Assembly (NCBI GenBank): GCA_964522975.1
Contig: CAZFXK010000002.1
Coordinates: 1 to 64,000 of the forward strand
Source of the DNA: Bacteroides_E sp964522975
GTDB lineage: Bacteria; Bacteroidota; Bacteroidia; Bacteroidales; Bacteroidaceae
DNA: 64,000 bases
Direction: 5' to 3'
Every line of letters begins with the position of its first letter. The first letter of the stretch is position 1. Shown piece by piece: positions 26,913 to 35,777 of this stretch. A program made the position numbers and the translations under genes. The notes under the pieces are model-generated. The model did no database searches. It was given only the letters and a program-made list of their open reading frames with translations, and was not told the origin of the DNA.

Positions 26913-27251
26913 ATGGGCATGAAACATCTGAGCACAATACTCCTTATGTGTATCCTTCTCTTCTCTTGCGCATCCACTATTGGAACAGTGGGACTGGAAA
27001 ATAAGGTAAAGAAATTGAAAATTGATATGACTAAAGATCAAGCCTTTAAAGTTGTTGGAGAAAACTATCAGGTCATGATGGTATCTAAAACTAAGGACGG
27101 AAACTTAGAAATCTTACGTTACATCTCTCCTAACAGAATTTCTTATCTTCTTTACTTCATCAATGGTAAACTGATTGAATTTCACGAAGAGATAAGAAAT
27201 CAGGATGCAACAATAGAAACTGAAAGTTACTCCCCTACACCTATTCGGTAA
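26913..27251 (+). CDS. Small lipoprotein, BamE/SmpA-like
   Basis: A 112-residue lipoprotein with lipobox LLFSC (Cys at about 19) after a hydrophobic segment. The mature part has the short alpha-alpha-beta pattern of SmpA/BamE-like proteins: KKLKIDMTKDQAFKVVGENY (the L-xxGMTKxQV-like motif), then strands LEILRYIS, ISYLLYFINGKLIEFHEE. Such proteins are outer-membrane assembly or small periplasmic domains, but many Bacteroides copies are accessory and uncharacterised. The frame has ATGs at 26913 and 26919 (MGMKHL); either works. It is the only clearly intact small gene besides the 26053 lipoprotein in this patch. Confidence 0.65.
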   Translation: MGMKHLSTILLMCILLFSCASTIGTVGLENKVKKLKIDMTKDQAFKVVGENYQVMMVSKTKDGNLEILRYISPNRISYLLYFINGKLIEFHEEIRNQDATIETESYSPTPIR

Positions 27252-27305
27252 AATAAAAATGGACACAGACTCATTTTGAAGCTTCTCTTGTTTCCTGAGA
27301 AATAA

Positions 27306-27338
27306 AAAAGTCAGATAAAATTCATTTATCTGACTTTT
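27306..27338 (-). terminator. Terminator of the tryptophanase-family gene
   Basis: A perfect 14-bp stem (AAAAGTCAGATAAA and complement) with a 5-nt loop and flanking A/T runs, so it may work in both directions for the convergent genes. Confidence 0.8.
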
Positions 27339-27379
27339 AGTTTATTTACCGGAAAGTTTAGGATTTTCAAACTGTACCT

Positions 27380-28840
27380 TTATAAACTCTCTCCAAAATC
27401 TTCTTTAAATTTAGCCACCAATTTATCAGGCCAATCATTAATCGGCTCCAGTTCCCCCATAAAAAAGCGTAGCACAGGAGGTTCATAGACAAAGCGCAAG
27501 CCACCAATAAGATGCCTGTTTTCATATAGCCACCCCATGCGATCTTCAACGAATTTTATTTGAGATAAAGTAAACACTCTGCGAGGAACCGCTAAACGCA
27601 ACAATTCCATATCGGCATACGTTTCATTCCCCTCTTCATCTCTTTGGTTAGATACCGATCCACGCTCCATACCACGCACACCTGAAATTAAATAGAAAGC
27701 GGCAGCCAATGCACCGGCAGGATATTCTGATTGAGGAATATGAGAGCAAACACGCATAGCGTCAACGTGACAGCCCAACACTCCGGCAGGAGTTACTACA
27801 GGAATCCCTTTTTTCTCCAAAGCATTCACCAGATATTCAATAAACTCAGGACTCTGACGAATCATATCTTCATCTAATGTTTCATAAAGCCCTACGGCAA
27901 TGGCCTCAACTTCACGGACAGAAATACCTCCATAGGTCAAAAAACCTTCGTATAAAGGAATCAAAGGCTCCATTTCTTTAAATACAGCCTGATCGTTAGT
28001 ACAAATACCCCCTCCTTTTGCTGAACTTAATTTGCGGGCAGAAAAATAAACAATATCAGCCAAGCCGGTCATGGTTTGAAGTATATCTTTCATTGAACTA
28101 TCAGCAAACTCAGGTTCACGTTGCTTCACCAGCCAAGCATTTTCTCCCAATAAACTAGCATCAAGAACAATTCGGATTCCATACTCATCTGCAATCTTAC
28201 GTACTCCTCTTAAATTCTCTATGGAGAAGGGTTGCCCCCCAATTAAGTTTGTAGAGGCTTCCATACGAATAAAGGGGATGTTTTCTTTTCCGTTTTTCTC
28301 AATACATTCTTTTAATTTTTCTAAATTCATATTCCCTTTAAAGGGATGTTTTCCACTAATTACATAAGCATCATCGTAAAGCAACTCTTCAATAGAACCA
28401 CCATATTGAGTGATGTGAGCCATGGCAGTAGTAAAATGATAGTTCATGGGAACCACACTCCCTTTTTTTACATAAGTATGTGAAATGATGTTTTCTGCAG
28501 CCCTGCCTTGATGTACGGGAAGCAAATACTCTTTTCCCAACACCTCGCGTACCGCTTTCTTATATCTCACAAAACTTTGAGAACCTGCATAAGCATCATC
28601 GGCCATCATCATTGCCCCTAATTGCCTATCACTCATAGCGTTTGTTCCACTATCAGTTAGCATATCCAAGAAAACATCTTTGGTATCCAACTTAAAAGTA
28701 TTAAACCCTCCTTCTTTAAGGGCTTCTAATCTTCTTTCAATAGAAACAAGATGCAGTTTTTGCACTATACGTGCCTTATGCAACTCTAAAGGAATCTTTT
28801 CTCCACTGTAGAATTTAATATTATCTGTGCTTTGTGCCAT
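27380..28840 (-). CDS. Tryptophanase / tyrosine phenol-lyase family protein, divergent active site
   Basis: A 486-residue PLP-dependent beta-eliminating lyase of the fold that releases indole from tryptophan or phenol from tyrosine. Family blocks are present: DVFLDMLTDSGTNAMSD, DDAYAGSQSF, LPVHQGRAAENI, EGFLTYGGISVREVEAIAVG and RLAVPRRVFT. The cofactor region differs from E. coli TnaA: TSNSAGGQP becomes STNLIGGQP, DSARFAEN becomes DASLLGEN (the PLP-contacting Arg replaced by Leu), and SAKKD becomes SARKL, keeping the Schiff-base lysine. So the substrate is uncertain and plain tryptophanase is only a family label. No amino-acid permease is adjacent. It has its own terminator. Confidence 0.75.
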   Translation of the reverse strand: MAQSTDNIKFYSGEKIPLELHKARIVQKLHLVSIERRLEALKEGGFNTFKLDTKDVFLDMLTDSGTNAMSDRQLGAMMMADDAYAGSQSFVRYKKAVREVLGKEYLLPVHQGRAAENIISHTYVKKGSVVPMNYHFTTAMAHITQYGGSIEELLYDDAYVISGKHPFKGNMNLEKLKECIEKNGKENIPFIRMEASTNLIGGQPFSIENLRGVRKIADEYGIRIVLDASLLGENAWLVKQREPEFADSSMKDILQTMTGLADIVYFSARKLSSAKGGGICTNDQAVFKEMEPLIPLYEGFLTYGGISVREVEAIAVGLYETLDEDMIRQSPEFIEYLVNALEKKGIPVVTPAGVLGCHVDAMRVCSHIPQSEYPAGALAAAFYLISGVRGMERGSVSNQRDEEGNETYADMELLRLAVPRRVFTLSQIKFVEDRMGWLYENRHLIGGLRFVYEPPVLRFFMGELEPINDWPDKLVAKFKEDFGESL

Positions 28841-29124
28841 GGAATTATTCTGACTTTAATAAGTTATTAGTTTAATTTGGATGTAAAGTAAAACAAAATA
28901 ATGCAACTATCCTTATTTTCTACTGATATAAAATAAAATGTTCACAAAATACTCACTATTAACCTACGGATTTCAAACAAACAAACAAGATATCTTACAG
29001 ATTGCTACTTTTTTACTTCATTAGAGGGCAAATAAATAGTTTTAATATTTTTTTTATTTATATAAAAAATCATATAATATTTTATCAAGTTATTTTGTAT
29101 CTTTAAGTAAATAAACAAAGCCTT

Positions 29125-29520
29125 ATGGAAGTTGTATTACGATTTTTAGCAAGACAAACAAAACTTGTAGTTGCTTTAGCAGAAAATAACATCCCTCATA
29201 TTCGAGTATTACCGGTTATGAAATTTGTAGATAAAATAATTTACTTTGCCATAAGTGATAAAGACGAAATTTATGATCAACTAAAGAACAACCCAACGAT
29301 AGAGGTTTTAGGCATTGAGGGAAATACCTCTGTTAAAATAAAAGGAACTGCAGGTTTCACAATTCCGGATACCATAAAACAGGAAATTTTTCATAACACA
29401 CAATTACTCCAACGATTGCACCAAAACATAGAGGAATTGAGATTCTTCAAGATTCCCATAGAGAACATAGATTATTATGATTTAAATACCATACCTCCTA
29501 CCCTATTATCCTTTACTTAA
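29125..29520 (+). CDS. PNPOx-like FMN-binding split-barrel protein
   Basis: A 131-residue single-domain protein resembling small pyridoxamine 5'-phosphate oxidase-like flavin proteins. Strand order fits: an N-terminal helix (MEVVLRFLARQTKLVVALAE), then PHIRVLPVMKFVDKIIYFAI (the PxVRP-like flavin strand and the YF strand), the DKDEIYDQLKNNPTIEVLGI helix-strand typical of the family, then VKIKGTA. Several usual flavin residues are weakly kept, so cofactor binding is inferred. It is first in a same-strand set with the AI-2E-family exporter (42 bp) and a glycosyltransferase. A weak -7 match (TATCTTTA) lies at 29098-29105. Confidence 0.7.
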   Translation: MEVVLRFLARQTKLVVALAENNIPHIRVLPVMKFVDKIIYFAISDKDEIYDQLKNNPTIEVLGIEGNTSVKIKGTAGFTIPDTIKQEIFHNTQLLQRLHQNIEELRFFKIPIENIDYYDLNTIPPTLLSFT

Positions 29521-29562
29521 AATTATTTTTACTTAAATTAGTAGTTTAAATAAATCATTCAT

Positions 29563-30618
29563 ATGACTGTAGAAGAAAAATATTGGAGAAGATCGTTATT
29601 GATTGTTATCTTATTTTTAACCCTTATTGTTTTTTTTCGTATCCTACCTTTCCTTAGTGGGATATTAGGGGCTTGGACCATTTATATATTGGTAAGGAAA
29701 CAAATGTTCTACTTAGTGGAGAAAAAAAGATTAAACAAGAAACTGAGTGCACTTTTAATTACACTTGAAGTTATTCTTGTTTTCCTTATACCACTCTCCG
29801 CCATAATATGGCTTGGAATAGCTCAAATACAGTCCTTAAATTTTGAAACTAAATTCATTATAGAACCCATACAAGAATTAGTACGCTTCATAAAACTGAA
29901 AACAGGGTTCGATATTTTAAGTACTGAAAGCTTATCTCTATTTGCTTCTATTTTTTCCAAAATGGGTGAAAAGATTATGTCTAGTGTAAGTGGATTTGCT
30001 GTAAACATAGTCGTACTGGTTTTTGTCCTTTTCTTTTTACTCCTCGGTGGTCGAGCAATGGAGCAATATATCCGTGACTTACTCCCTTTCTCTCAAAAAA
30101 ACAAAAACACCTTAATATACAACACTCATTTAATAATACAATCTAATGCCTTAGGTATCCCTTTATTAGCTGTAATACAAGGTTGCATTGCTTTCATTGG
30201 GTATAAAATTTTCGGATTATCCAGTCCCATTATATTAGCCTTACTGACTGCCTTTGCTTCTATAATACCTATTGTGGGTACTGCATTGGTCTGGGTGCCT
30301 TGTGTTGCCTATCTGGCACTTCACACCGATTGGTTTAATACCATAGGACTAACGCTTTATGGTGTCATCGTAATCTCTCAAAGCGACAATTTAATTCGTT
30401 TTATACTTCAAAAGAAAATGGCCAACATTCATCCTTTGATAACGGTATTTGGTGTCATCGTTGGATTACAATTATTTAGCTTCATTGGGGTGATATTAGG
30501 CCCGGCTATGCTCTCTTTTCTCATACTTTGCATAGACATATTCAAAAATGATTACTTGAAATCTAAGAAAATAAAGGAAGAAGTTAAGCCTCCAATGGAT
30601 TCAATTGGTAAAGAATAG
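29563..30618 (+). CDS. AI-2E family transporter
   Basis: A 351-residue inner-membrane protein of the PF01594 (AI-2E/PerM) family: about eight helices, an early pair (LLIVILFLTLIVFFRILPFL; ALLITLEVILVFLIPLSAII), a soluble amphipathic stretch around 95-140, then GGRAMEQYIRDLLPFSQKNK, the conserved GIPLLAVIQGCIAFIGYKIF and FASIIPIVGTALVWVPCVAY blocks, and a C-terminal FGVIVGLQLFSFIGVILGPA helix. Members export quorum signals, organic acids or act as Na+/H+ antiporters; the substrate cannot be read from sequence. It is the middle gene of a three-gene unit, 34 bp before the glycosyltransferase start. Confidence 0.88.
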   Translation: MTVEEKYWRRSLLIVILFLTLIVFFRILPFLSGILGAWTIYILVRKQMFYLVEKKRLNKKLSALLITLEVILVFLIPLSAIIWLGIAQIQSLNFETKFIIEPIQELVRFIKLKTGFDILSTESLSLFASIFSKMGEKIMSSVSGFAVNIVVLVFVLFFLLLGGRAMEQYIRDLLPFSQKNKNTLIYNTHLIIQSNALGIPLLAVIQGCIAFIGYKIFGLSSPIILALLTAFASIIPIVGTALVWVPCVAYLALHTDWFNTIGLTLYGVIVISQSDNLIRFILQKKMANIHPLITVFGVIVGLQLFSFIGVILGPAMLSFLILCIDIFKNDYLKSKKIKEEVKPPMDSIGKE

Positions 30619-30652
30619 CTATTTTTGCTTCAATAAATTGAATCCTATTAAA

Positions 30653-31837
30653 ATGAATATTGAATCTTTACCGATTGAGGTCTATCTGTTTCTTATCGTC
30701 TCTCTCTTATTTTTAATCCAGCTGTCATACTACAGCCTACTATATAGTCAATTAATACGTATCAGGAAAAAGAGTAAAAAAGGAAAGATTGCGTATGAGG
30801 AAACTCCTCCTCCATTATCTATCATTATTTCTGCAGAGAACGCAACGGAAAAGCTCAAAAAACAACTTCCGTTATTGCTTGAACAAGAATATCCCGAATA
30901 TGAGGTTATTGTAATCAATAATAGCACGGATCCTGCGGAAGTAGAAGCAACGAACGATTTATTGGAAAGATTAAAATCAACATACTCACATCTCTATTTC
31001 AGTTTCACCCCTGAAAGTGCACGCTATATTAGTCGCAAAAAACTATCACTAACCTTAGGCATTAAAGCCAGTAAATACGACTGGTTAGTCTTTACCGAAC
31101 CTGATTTCTGTCCGGTTAGTAATCAATGGCTACAAAAGATGGCTCGCAACTTTACTGCCTCAACAGACCTCGTTTTAGGTTATGCAGGATATCCCGAAGA
31201 GAAAAGTTTGAAAAACCTTAAAATGATTTATGCCTCTATTTTTGATGCGATTCAACATCTTGGCTCTGCCATTCTAAAACATCCCTATAAAGGTTATGGA
31301 AAAAACCTGGCCTACAGAAAAGAGGCCTTCTTTAGAAATAAAGGTTATTCTTCCCATCTAAATTTACTCCGAGGAGAAGATGATTTATTTATCAATCAAA
31401 TAGCAACTTCCACTAATACCAGAGTGGAATTATCACCGGAATCCATAGTTAAGTATGAAGCCAATAATCAGTACAACTATTGGAAAAACGAAAGACAAAA
31501 CTATGCTTTATCATCATATTGCTATAAAGGAAGTCACCGTCACATATTAGGTATAGAAGCTTGTTCACGCTTTTTATTCTATCTAACCAGTATTATAGGA
31601 CTTATAATAGCAATAAAATCGCACAACTATTTATGGAGTGTATTTTTTCTGGGACTATTTTGTTTAAGATATCTATTCCAAGGAATTATTCTCAATCAAA
31701 GTGCACATATCTTAGGTTATAAAAGAAATTTCATTCTGAGCTTACCTCTGTTGGATTTATGGCTTCCTTTACACAACCTAAAGATTAAAATACGACTGTT
31801 ATTCAAAGGAAAAAGAAATTATATGCGAAAAGAATAG
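30653..31837 (+). CDS. Membrane-anchored glycosyltransferase family 2
   Basis: A 394-residue GT2 protein from ATG 30653; a TTG-started longer frame overlaps the previous gene and is not preferred. An N-terminal helix (VYLFLIVSLLFLIQLSYYSL) anchors a GT-A domain with PPLSIIISAENATEKLKKQL, YEVIVINNSTDP, the metal-site region WLVFTEPDFCPVSNQWLQ, and the acidic RGEDDLFINQIA motif. Two or three C-terminal helices (FLFYLTSIIGLIIAIKSHNY and WSVFFLGLFCLRYLF) place it in the inner membrane. It likely transfers sugars to a lipid carrier or surface glycan. It is last in the unit with the AI-2E family protein; the functional link is unclear. Confidence 0.83.
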   Translation: MNIESLPIEVYLFLIVSLLFLIQLSYYSLLYSQLIRIRKKSKKGKIAYEETPPPLSIIISAENATEKLKKQLPLLLEQEYPEYEVIVINNSTDPAEVEATNDLLERLKSTYSHLYFSFTPESARYISRKKLSLTLGIKASKYDWLVFTEPDFCPVSNQWLQKMARNFTASTDLVLGYAGYPEEKSLKNLKMIYASIFDAIQHLGSAILKHPYKGYGKNLAYRKEAFFRNKGYSSHLNLLRGEDDLFINQIATSTNTRVELSPESIVKYEANNQYNYWKNERQNYALSSYCYKGSHRHILGIEACSRFLFYLTSIIGLIIAIKSHNYLWSVFFLGLFCLRYLFQGIILNQSAHILGYKRNFILSLPLLDLWLPLHNLKIKIRLLFKGKRNYMRKE

Positions 31838-31865
31838 TCTTTTTTGCATATAATGATGAATTGAG

Positions 31866-33110
31866 TTACTCAAAACGCATAGAATCGGATGGATTGACTT
31901 TTGAAATAACGAACGAAGGGCCAACCAAGATTGCAACAGCTACAATAAAGGTTACAAAATTCACAAGTAAAAAGAGCTTAAAATCAAAATAAACAGGAAC
32001 GGAGTCCATATAATAAGTAGATGGATCTAAAGAGATTAAACCAAACTTATGCTGAACGTAACAAAAACCTAATCCTATTACATTTCCTATTATCATTCCT
32101 CGGCCAATTAAGAAAATAGATAACCACAGAAAGATTTTTTGAATAGTTACATTTGTTGCACCTAATGCTTTTAAGACACCAATCATTGAAGTCCGTTCTA
32201 TAATTAGGATTAGTAATCCTGAAATGACAGTAAATCCGGCCACTCCAATCATTAAAATCAAAATAATCCAAACATTAAAATCTAATAATCCTAACCAATC
32301 AAAAATTTGCGGATTCAATTGCTCTATGTTTCGTACAAAGTAAATACCGCCTAAAGCATCTTCTTCTGCATCCAATTGATTACCTAAACGATAAGTAGCT
32401 TCCTCTAAATGATCGTAATCAGACAATCTGATTTCAACTCCACTCACTTGATGCTCATCCCACTGATTCAGTCGGTTTACGGTATGGATATCGGTAAAAA
32501 GAAAGAGGTCATCATACATTGTAAGGTTCGTTTCATAAATACCTTTCACAAATAAACGTCTGGCTCTTACATTATCTTTCTGAATAAAATAGAGATAAAT
32601 CTTATCACCAAGTTTGAGGTTCAAACGATCACACAACCGTTTAGAAAGAAGAGCCTGCTCCTTATTCTCCGTATTACTAAAAAGAGGCATCTCGCCCTCC
32701 AATAAATTATGACTTAGAAATTGAAGATCGTATTCCGGACCAACTCCTTTTAGCACAACCCCTTCGAAAGCATCTTCCGTTTTTATCATTCCAAGCTTAG
32801 TTGTATATCGTTGTATATGTTGAACATCTACATCTTCGGATAATACAGTTAAGATGGAATCATCAATTACTATAGGTAGTGTTTCATAAGACTGTACCGC
32901 ATCAAAATTGCTAATTTGGATATGTGATCCGAAACCAATGACTTTCTCTTTTACCTGGCTCTTAAAGCCAATTATTACTGCTAAAGAGACAATCATAACA
33001 GCTAAACCTATAGCTACACCAAGCATAGCTATAAGAATAGCAGGTCGGGACATTTTAGACTGTCCCTCTCCTTGTTTATATATTCGGTTAGCAATAAAAA
33101 ATTCAAACAA
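31866..33110 (-). CDS. FtsX-like ABC permease (LolC/LolE type)
   Basis: A 414-residue membrane component of a lipoprotein-releasing or MacB-like ABC transporter. The N-terminal helix (AILIAMLGVAIGLAVMIVSL) is preceded by FFIANRIYKQGEGQSKMSRP, typical of LolC/E. A large periplasmic domain (about 50-265) follows, then three helices: FNVWIILILMIGVAGFTVIS, IFLWLSIFLIGRGMIIGNVI and FKLFLLVNFVTFIVAVAILV. The cytosolic coupling loop MIGVLKALGATNVTIQKIFL is the FtsX-family contact for the ATPase. No ATPase gene is adjacent, as is common for the Bacteroidetes lol genes. It likely sorts lipoproteins to the outer membrane. Confidence 0.85.
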   Translation of the reverse strand: MFEFFIANRIYKQGEGQSKMSRPAILIAMLGVAIGLAVMIVSLAVIIGFKSQVKEKVIGFGSHIQISNFDAVQSYETLPIVIDDSILTVLSEDVDVQHIQRYTTKLGMIKTEDAFEGVVLKGVGPEYDLQFLSHNLLEGEMPLFSNTENKEQALLSKRLCDRLNLKLGDKIYLYFIQKDNVRARRLFVKGIYETNLTMYDDLFLFTDIHTVNRLNQWDEHQVSGVEIRLSDYDHLEEATYRLGNQLDAEEDALGGIYFVRNIEQLNPQIFDWLGLLDFNVWIILILMIGVAGFTVISGLLILIIERTSMIGVLKALGATNVTIQKIFLWLSIFLIGRGMIIGNVIGLGFCYVQHKFGLISLDPSTYYMDSVPVYFDFKLFLLVNFVTFIVAVAILVGPSFVISKVNPSDSMRFE

Positions 33111-33162
33111 AATTGTACTTTTTATTTATCAATTGAAGTTAACCCTAGAACGACAATCGGAA

Positions 33163-34362
33163 TTAACGTGTACGTCCTGGATACTGTGCTAAAGCTTTTT
33201 GTAAAACAACCAAAGCACGATTTAAGTCTTCTTTTTTTAGAACATAAGCTATGCGAACTTCATTTTCGCCTACCCCCGGTGTAGTATAGAATCCAGAAGC
33301 CGGTGCCATAAATACCGTTTCTCCCTCATAATTAAATTCTTTTAGGCACCAGGCACAGAATTTATCTGCATTATCTACAGGAAGTTTTGCAACGGTATAA
33401 AAAGCCCCCATAGGTATGGGAGAATAAACACCCGGAATTTTATTCAATCCATCAATTAAACATTTCCTCCGCTCTACATACTCATCATAATTAGCTTGCA
33501 TATACTCTTCCGGCGCATCTAAAGAGGCTTCAGCGATAATTTGCCCAATCAAGGGTGGACTTAATCTTGCTTGACAAAATTTCATCACAGCTCCTCTAAC
33601 CTCTTCGTTTTTTGTAATTAAAGCACCTATACGGATACCACATTCCGAATATCTTTTAGAAAAGGAATCAATCAACACTACATTATTTTCAATCCCTTCA
33701 AGATGACAAGCAGAGATATAAGGAGATCCGGTATATATAAACTCACGATATACTTCATCAGAAAATAAAAACAAATTGTGATTCTTAACTAAGTCACGCA
33801 ATTGTTCCATTTCTTTCCGAGTATATAAATAGCCCGTGGGATTGTTGGGATTACAAATTAAAACACCTTTGGTTCTTTCATTTATAAGCTTCTCAAACTC
33901 ATCCATTGGAGGTAAGGCAAATCCATCTTCTATGGAAGAAGTTAGAGGAACAATCTTAGCTCCTGCAGAGATGGCAAATGCCATATAATTAGCATAAGCA
34001 GGTTCGGGAACAATAATTTCATCTCCGGGATTTAGGCAAGATAAAAAGGCAAATAACACCGCTTCAGATCCTCCTGTAGTAATTATGATATCATCGGAGG
34101 TTAAATCTATGTCAAAAGACTTATAATAATGAGTTAACTTTTCTCTTAAGCTTAAATAACCGGCACTCGGACTATATTCCAAAATGTTTCGATTGATGTT
34201 TTTCAATACATCAAGTCCTGCTTGTGGAGTAGGCAAATCTGGCTGCCCAATATTTAAATGATAAACATGTACTCCACGAGCTTTAGCTTTTTCTGCTAAA
34301 GGTGCAAGTTTTCTAATGGGGGAAGCGGGCATCTCAACCCCACGGATAGATATGCTTGGCAT
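33163..34362 (-). CDS. PLP-dependent aminotransferase (class I/II, aspartate-type)
   Basis: A 399-residue fold-type I aminotransferase. LNIGQPDLPTP near the N-terminus, SPSAGYLSLREKL, the PLP Asn in CNPNNPTGYLYT, the Asp in LFSDEVYREFI, the Schiff-base lysine in LIDSFSKRYSECGIRIG and the carboxylate-binding Arg in VRIAYVL are present. This branch includes aspartate and broad-specificity aminotransferases; the donor is not certain. The frame opens at 34437, but the TATCTTTG promoter element at 34411-34418 and the family N-terminus (MPSISIRGVEMPASPIRKL) support ATG 34362. It lies 52 bp upstream of the LolC/E-type gene on the same strand. Confidence 0.88.
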   Translation of the reverse strand: MPSISIRGVEMPASPIRKLAPLAEKAKARGVHVYHLNIGQPDLPTPQAGLDVLKNINRNILEYSPSAGYLSLREKLTHYYKSFDIDLTSDDIIITTGGSEAVLFAFLSCLNPGDEIIVPEPAYANYMAFAISAGAKIVPLTSSIEDGFALPPMDEFEKLINERTKGVLICNPNNPTGYLYTRKEMEQLRDLVKNHNLFLFSDEVYREFIYTGSPYISACHLEGIENNVVLIDSFSKRYSECGIRIGALITKNEEVRGAVMKFCQARLSPPLIGQIIAEASLDAPEEYMQANYDEYVERRKCLIDGLNKIPGVYSPIPMGAFYTVAKLPVDNADKFCAWCLKEFNYEGETVFMAPASGFYTTPGVGENEVRIAYVLKKEDLNRALVVLQKALAQYPGRTR

Positions 34363-34410
34363 AAAATATTCTGTTTTATTATAACTATACTTCTTTTTTT
34401 GTATTGCCAA

Positions 34411-34418
34411 CAAAGATA
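34411..34418 (-). promoter_or_regulatory. -7 element for the aminotransferase gene
   Basis: CAAAGATA (TATCTTTG on the minus strand). It lies inside the longer open frame and so argues for the start at 34362. Confidence 0.55.
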
Positions 34419-34498
34419 CATAAAAACAACAGTCCAAACCTATTAAAAGAATAAAAACCTTTAGTTGGAAATATGTTTAGATATTAAATAAAAAGCTA

Positions 34499-34506
34499 TA
34501 TTTTTG
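34499..34506 (+). promoter_or_regulatory. -7 element for the isomerase-like gene
   Basis: TATTTTTG ending at 34506 predicts transcription from about 34511, just upstream of the first in-frame ATG, which favours the second ATG at 34536 as the start. Confidence 0.5.
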
Positions 34507-34535
34507 TATGGATGACTAAGCTTAATTCTATTTTT

Positions 34536-35663
34536 ATGACACTTAATATAATAGTCTATTCTAAAGAATCCCAAAATATAAATAAGTTAAACTTATTAGA
34601 AGATCCTTTACTTAAACAACTTCAGGAATTCGCTAAGCTCATAATAATTCCTGCAAATAAAATTAGTGATGCTAATCAAAATAACCTCAGCTTACTTTGG
34701 CTCTTAAATAAAGAAGCTGCTCTTTTAATTAAAAGAGATTTTGAAAAGCTTCCCCGCCCCATTTTATTTCTAATGGATGAAAGCAAATATAATTTATCCA
34801 TTTTGCTTGAGACTGTTACTTGGCTAAATACTAACAGCATATATAGTGAGATTCTATATGGGGATATTGGATACATTAAAAATAGGATCCAAAACTTAGG
34901 ACACATCTTAAATACCGGGAACAAATTATTTGATAAGCGTATTGGCATATTAGAATCTCCATCATCTTCATTAATAGCAAGCAATGTAGATTACTTCTTA
35001 ACTAAAAGACGTTGGGGCATCAGCTTTATCGACATACCCGTAAAACTGAATCCTACTCCAATTTATACCGAAAATTTCAAAAGAGTAAAAAGAGAGATAC
35101 CTGATTCTATCGATTTCTATCCTCCTCTCCGGCAATTTCTTGAAGCTGAAAGATTGAATGCACTTGCAATGGACTTGTTTAAAGTTCCTAAGAAACTACA
35201 CTCTTCATTTATTGCTGCCTGCAATCAGTTAGCCCAAGATCAAATTCCAACCATATACTGTACTGATCCACAGTCCGTTTTCACTATGCTGATAGCACAA
35301 TTATTAATTGGCACATTACCTATATTCACACAACCCATTGATGTAGATAGGACTCACAACCAAATAATACTTAGTACATATTCTACGGCTTTCAATGATT
35401 TAGATAAAAATTTTATTGACTCTAAATTTACTTTGTTAAAGTGTGGGGGATTGTGTTTAGACCAATTTTATCTTTCGACAGGCACATTAACAAAAGAACC
35501 AACAACAACAGACAAACAGCAGACCATTATTACCCTTCAATTAGACAGTCCTATTGACAAACTACTCAAAAAGCCATTGGGCAGCCATTATATGGTGGTT
35601 GAAGGGGATCATAGTGAGATATTTAATGACTTTTTTAGATATAATCGTTGCATTAAAGCTTAA
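34536..35663 (+). CDS. Uncharacterised protein, possibly related to L-fucose isomerase-like proteins
   Basis: A 375-residue cytosolic protein. The N-terminal two thirds alternate helices and strands (ILFLMDESKYNLSILLETVT, RIGILESPSSSLIASNVDYF) in a Rossmann-like pattern. The C-terminal region has TIYCTDPQSVFTMLIAQLLI, FTLLKCGGLCLDQFYLSTGT and LGSHYMVVEGDHSEIFNDFF, a layout that resembles the C-terminal beta-domain of L-fucose/L-arabinose isomerase-like proteins (GxHxxxxxGDH). I cannot see the full metal site, so enzymatic activity is uncertain. A longer frame starts at 34512, but the promoter position favours 34536. Stand-alone gene with a strong terminator. Confidence 0.55.
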   Translation: MTLNIIVYSKESQNINKLNLLEDPLLKQLQEFAKLIIIPANKISDANQNNLSLLWLLNKEAALLIKRDFEKLPRPILFLMDESKYNLSILLETVTWLNTNSIYSEILYGDIGYIKNRIQNLGHILNTGNKLFDKRIGILESPSSSLIASNVDYFLTKRRWGISFIDIPVKLNPTPIYTENFKRVKREIPDSIDFYPPLRQFLEAERLNALAMDLFKVPKKLHSSFIAACNQLAQDQIPTIYCTDPQSVFTMLIAQLLIGTLPIFTQPIDVDRTHNQIILSTYSTAFNDLDKNFIDSKFTLLKCGGLCLDQFYLSTGTLTKEPTTTDKQQTIITLQLDSPIDKLLKKPLGSHYMVVEGDHSEIFNDFFRYNRCIKA

Positions 35664-35718
35664 CTTTTTTAATCTAAACTAGAAAAAAGGAATATTTGTG
35701 TGACTAGTCCTAAATAAA

Positions 35719-35759
35719 AAAAAGAGACTCTTTATTTTGTTTTGAAAGAGTCTCTTTTT
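35719..35759. terminator. Bidirectional terminator between convergent genes
   Basis: A perfect 15-bp stem (AAAAAGAGACTCTTT and complement) with an 11-nt loop and A/T flanks, serving the isomerase-like gene (+) and leucyl aminopeptidase (-). Confidence 0.85.
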
Positions 35760-35777
35760 ATAAACTTTATTTTAGAC

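Noticed and set aside
24788..27260. Complete mobile element or prophage
   Set aside because: No transposase, integrase, terminal repeats or phage genes are visible; only short palindromes and decayed frames.
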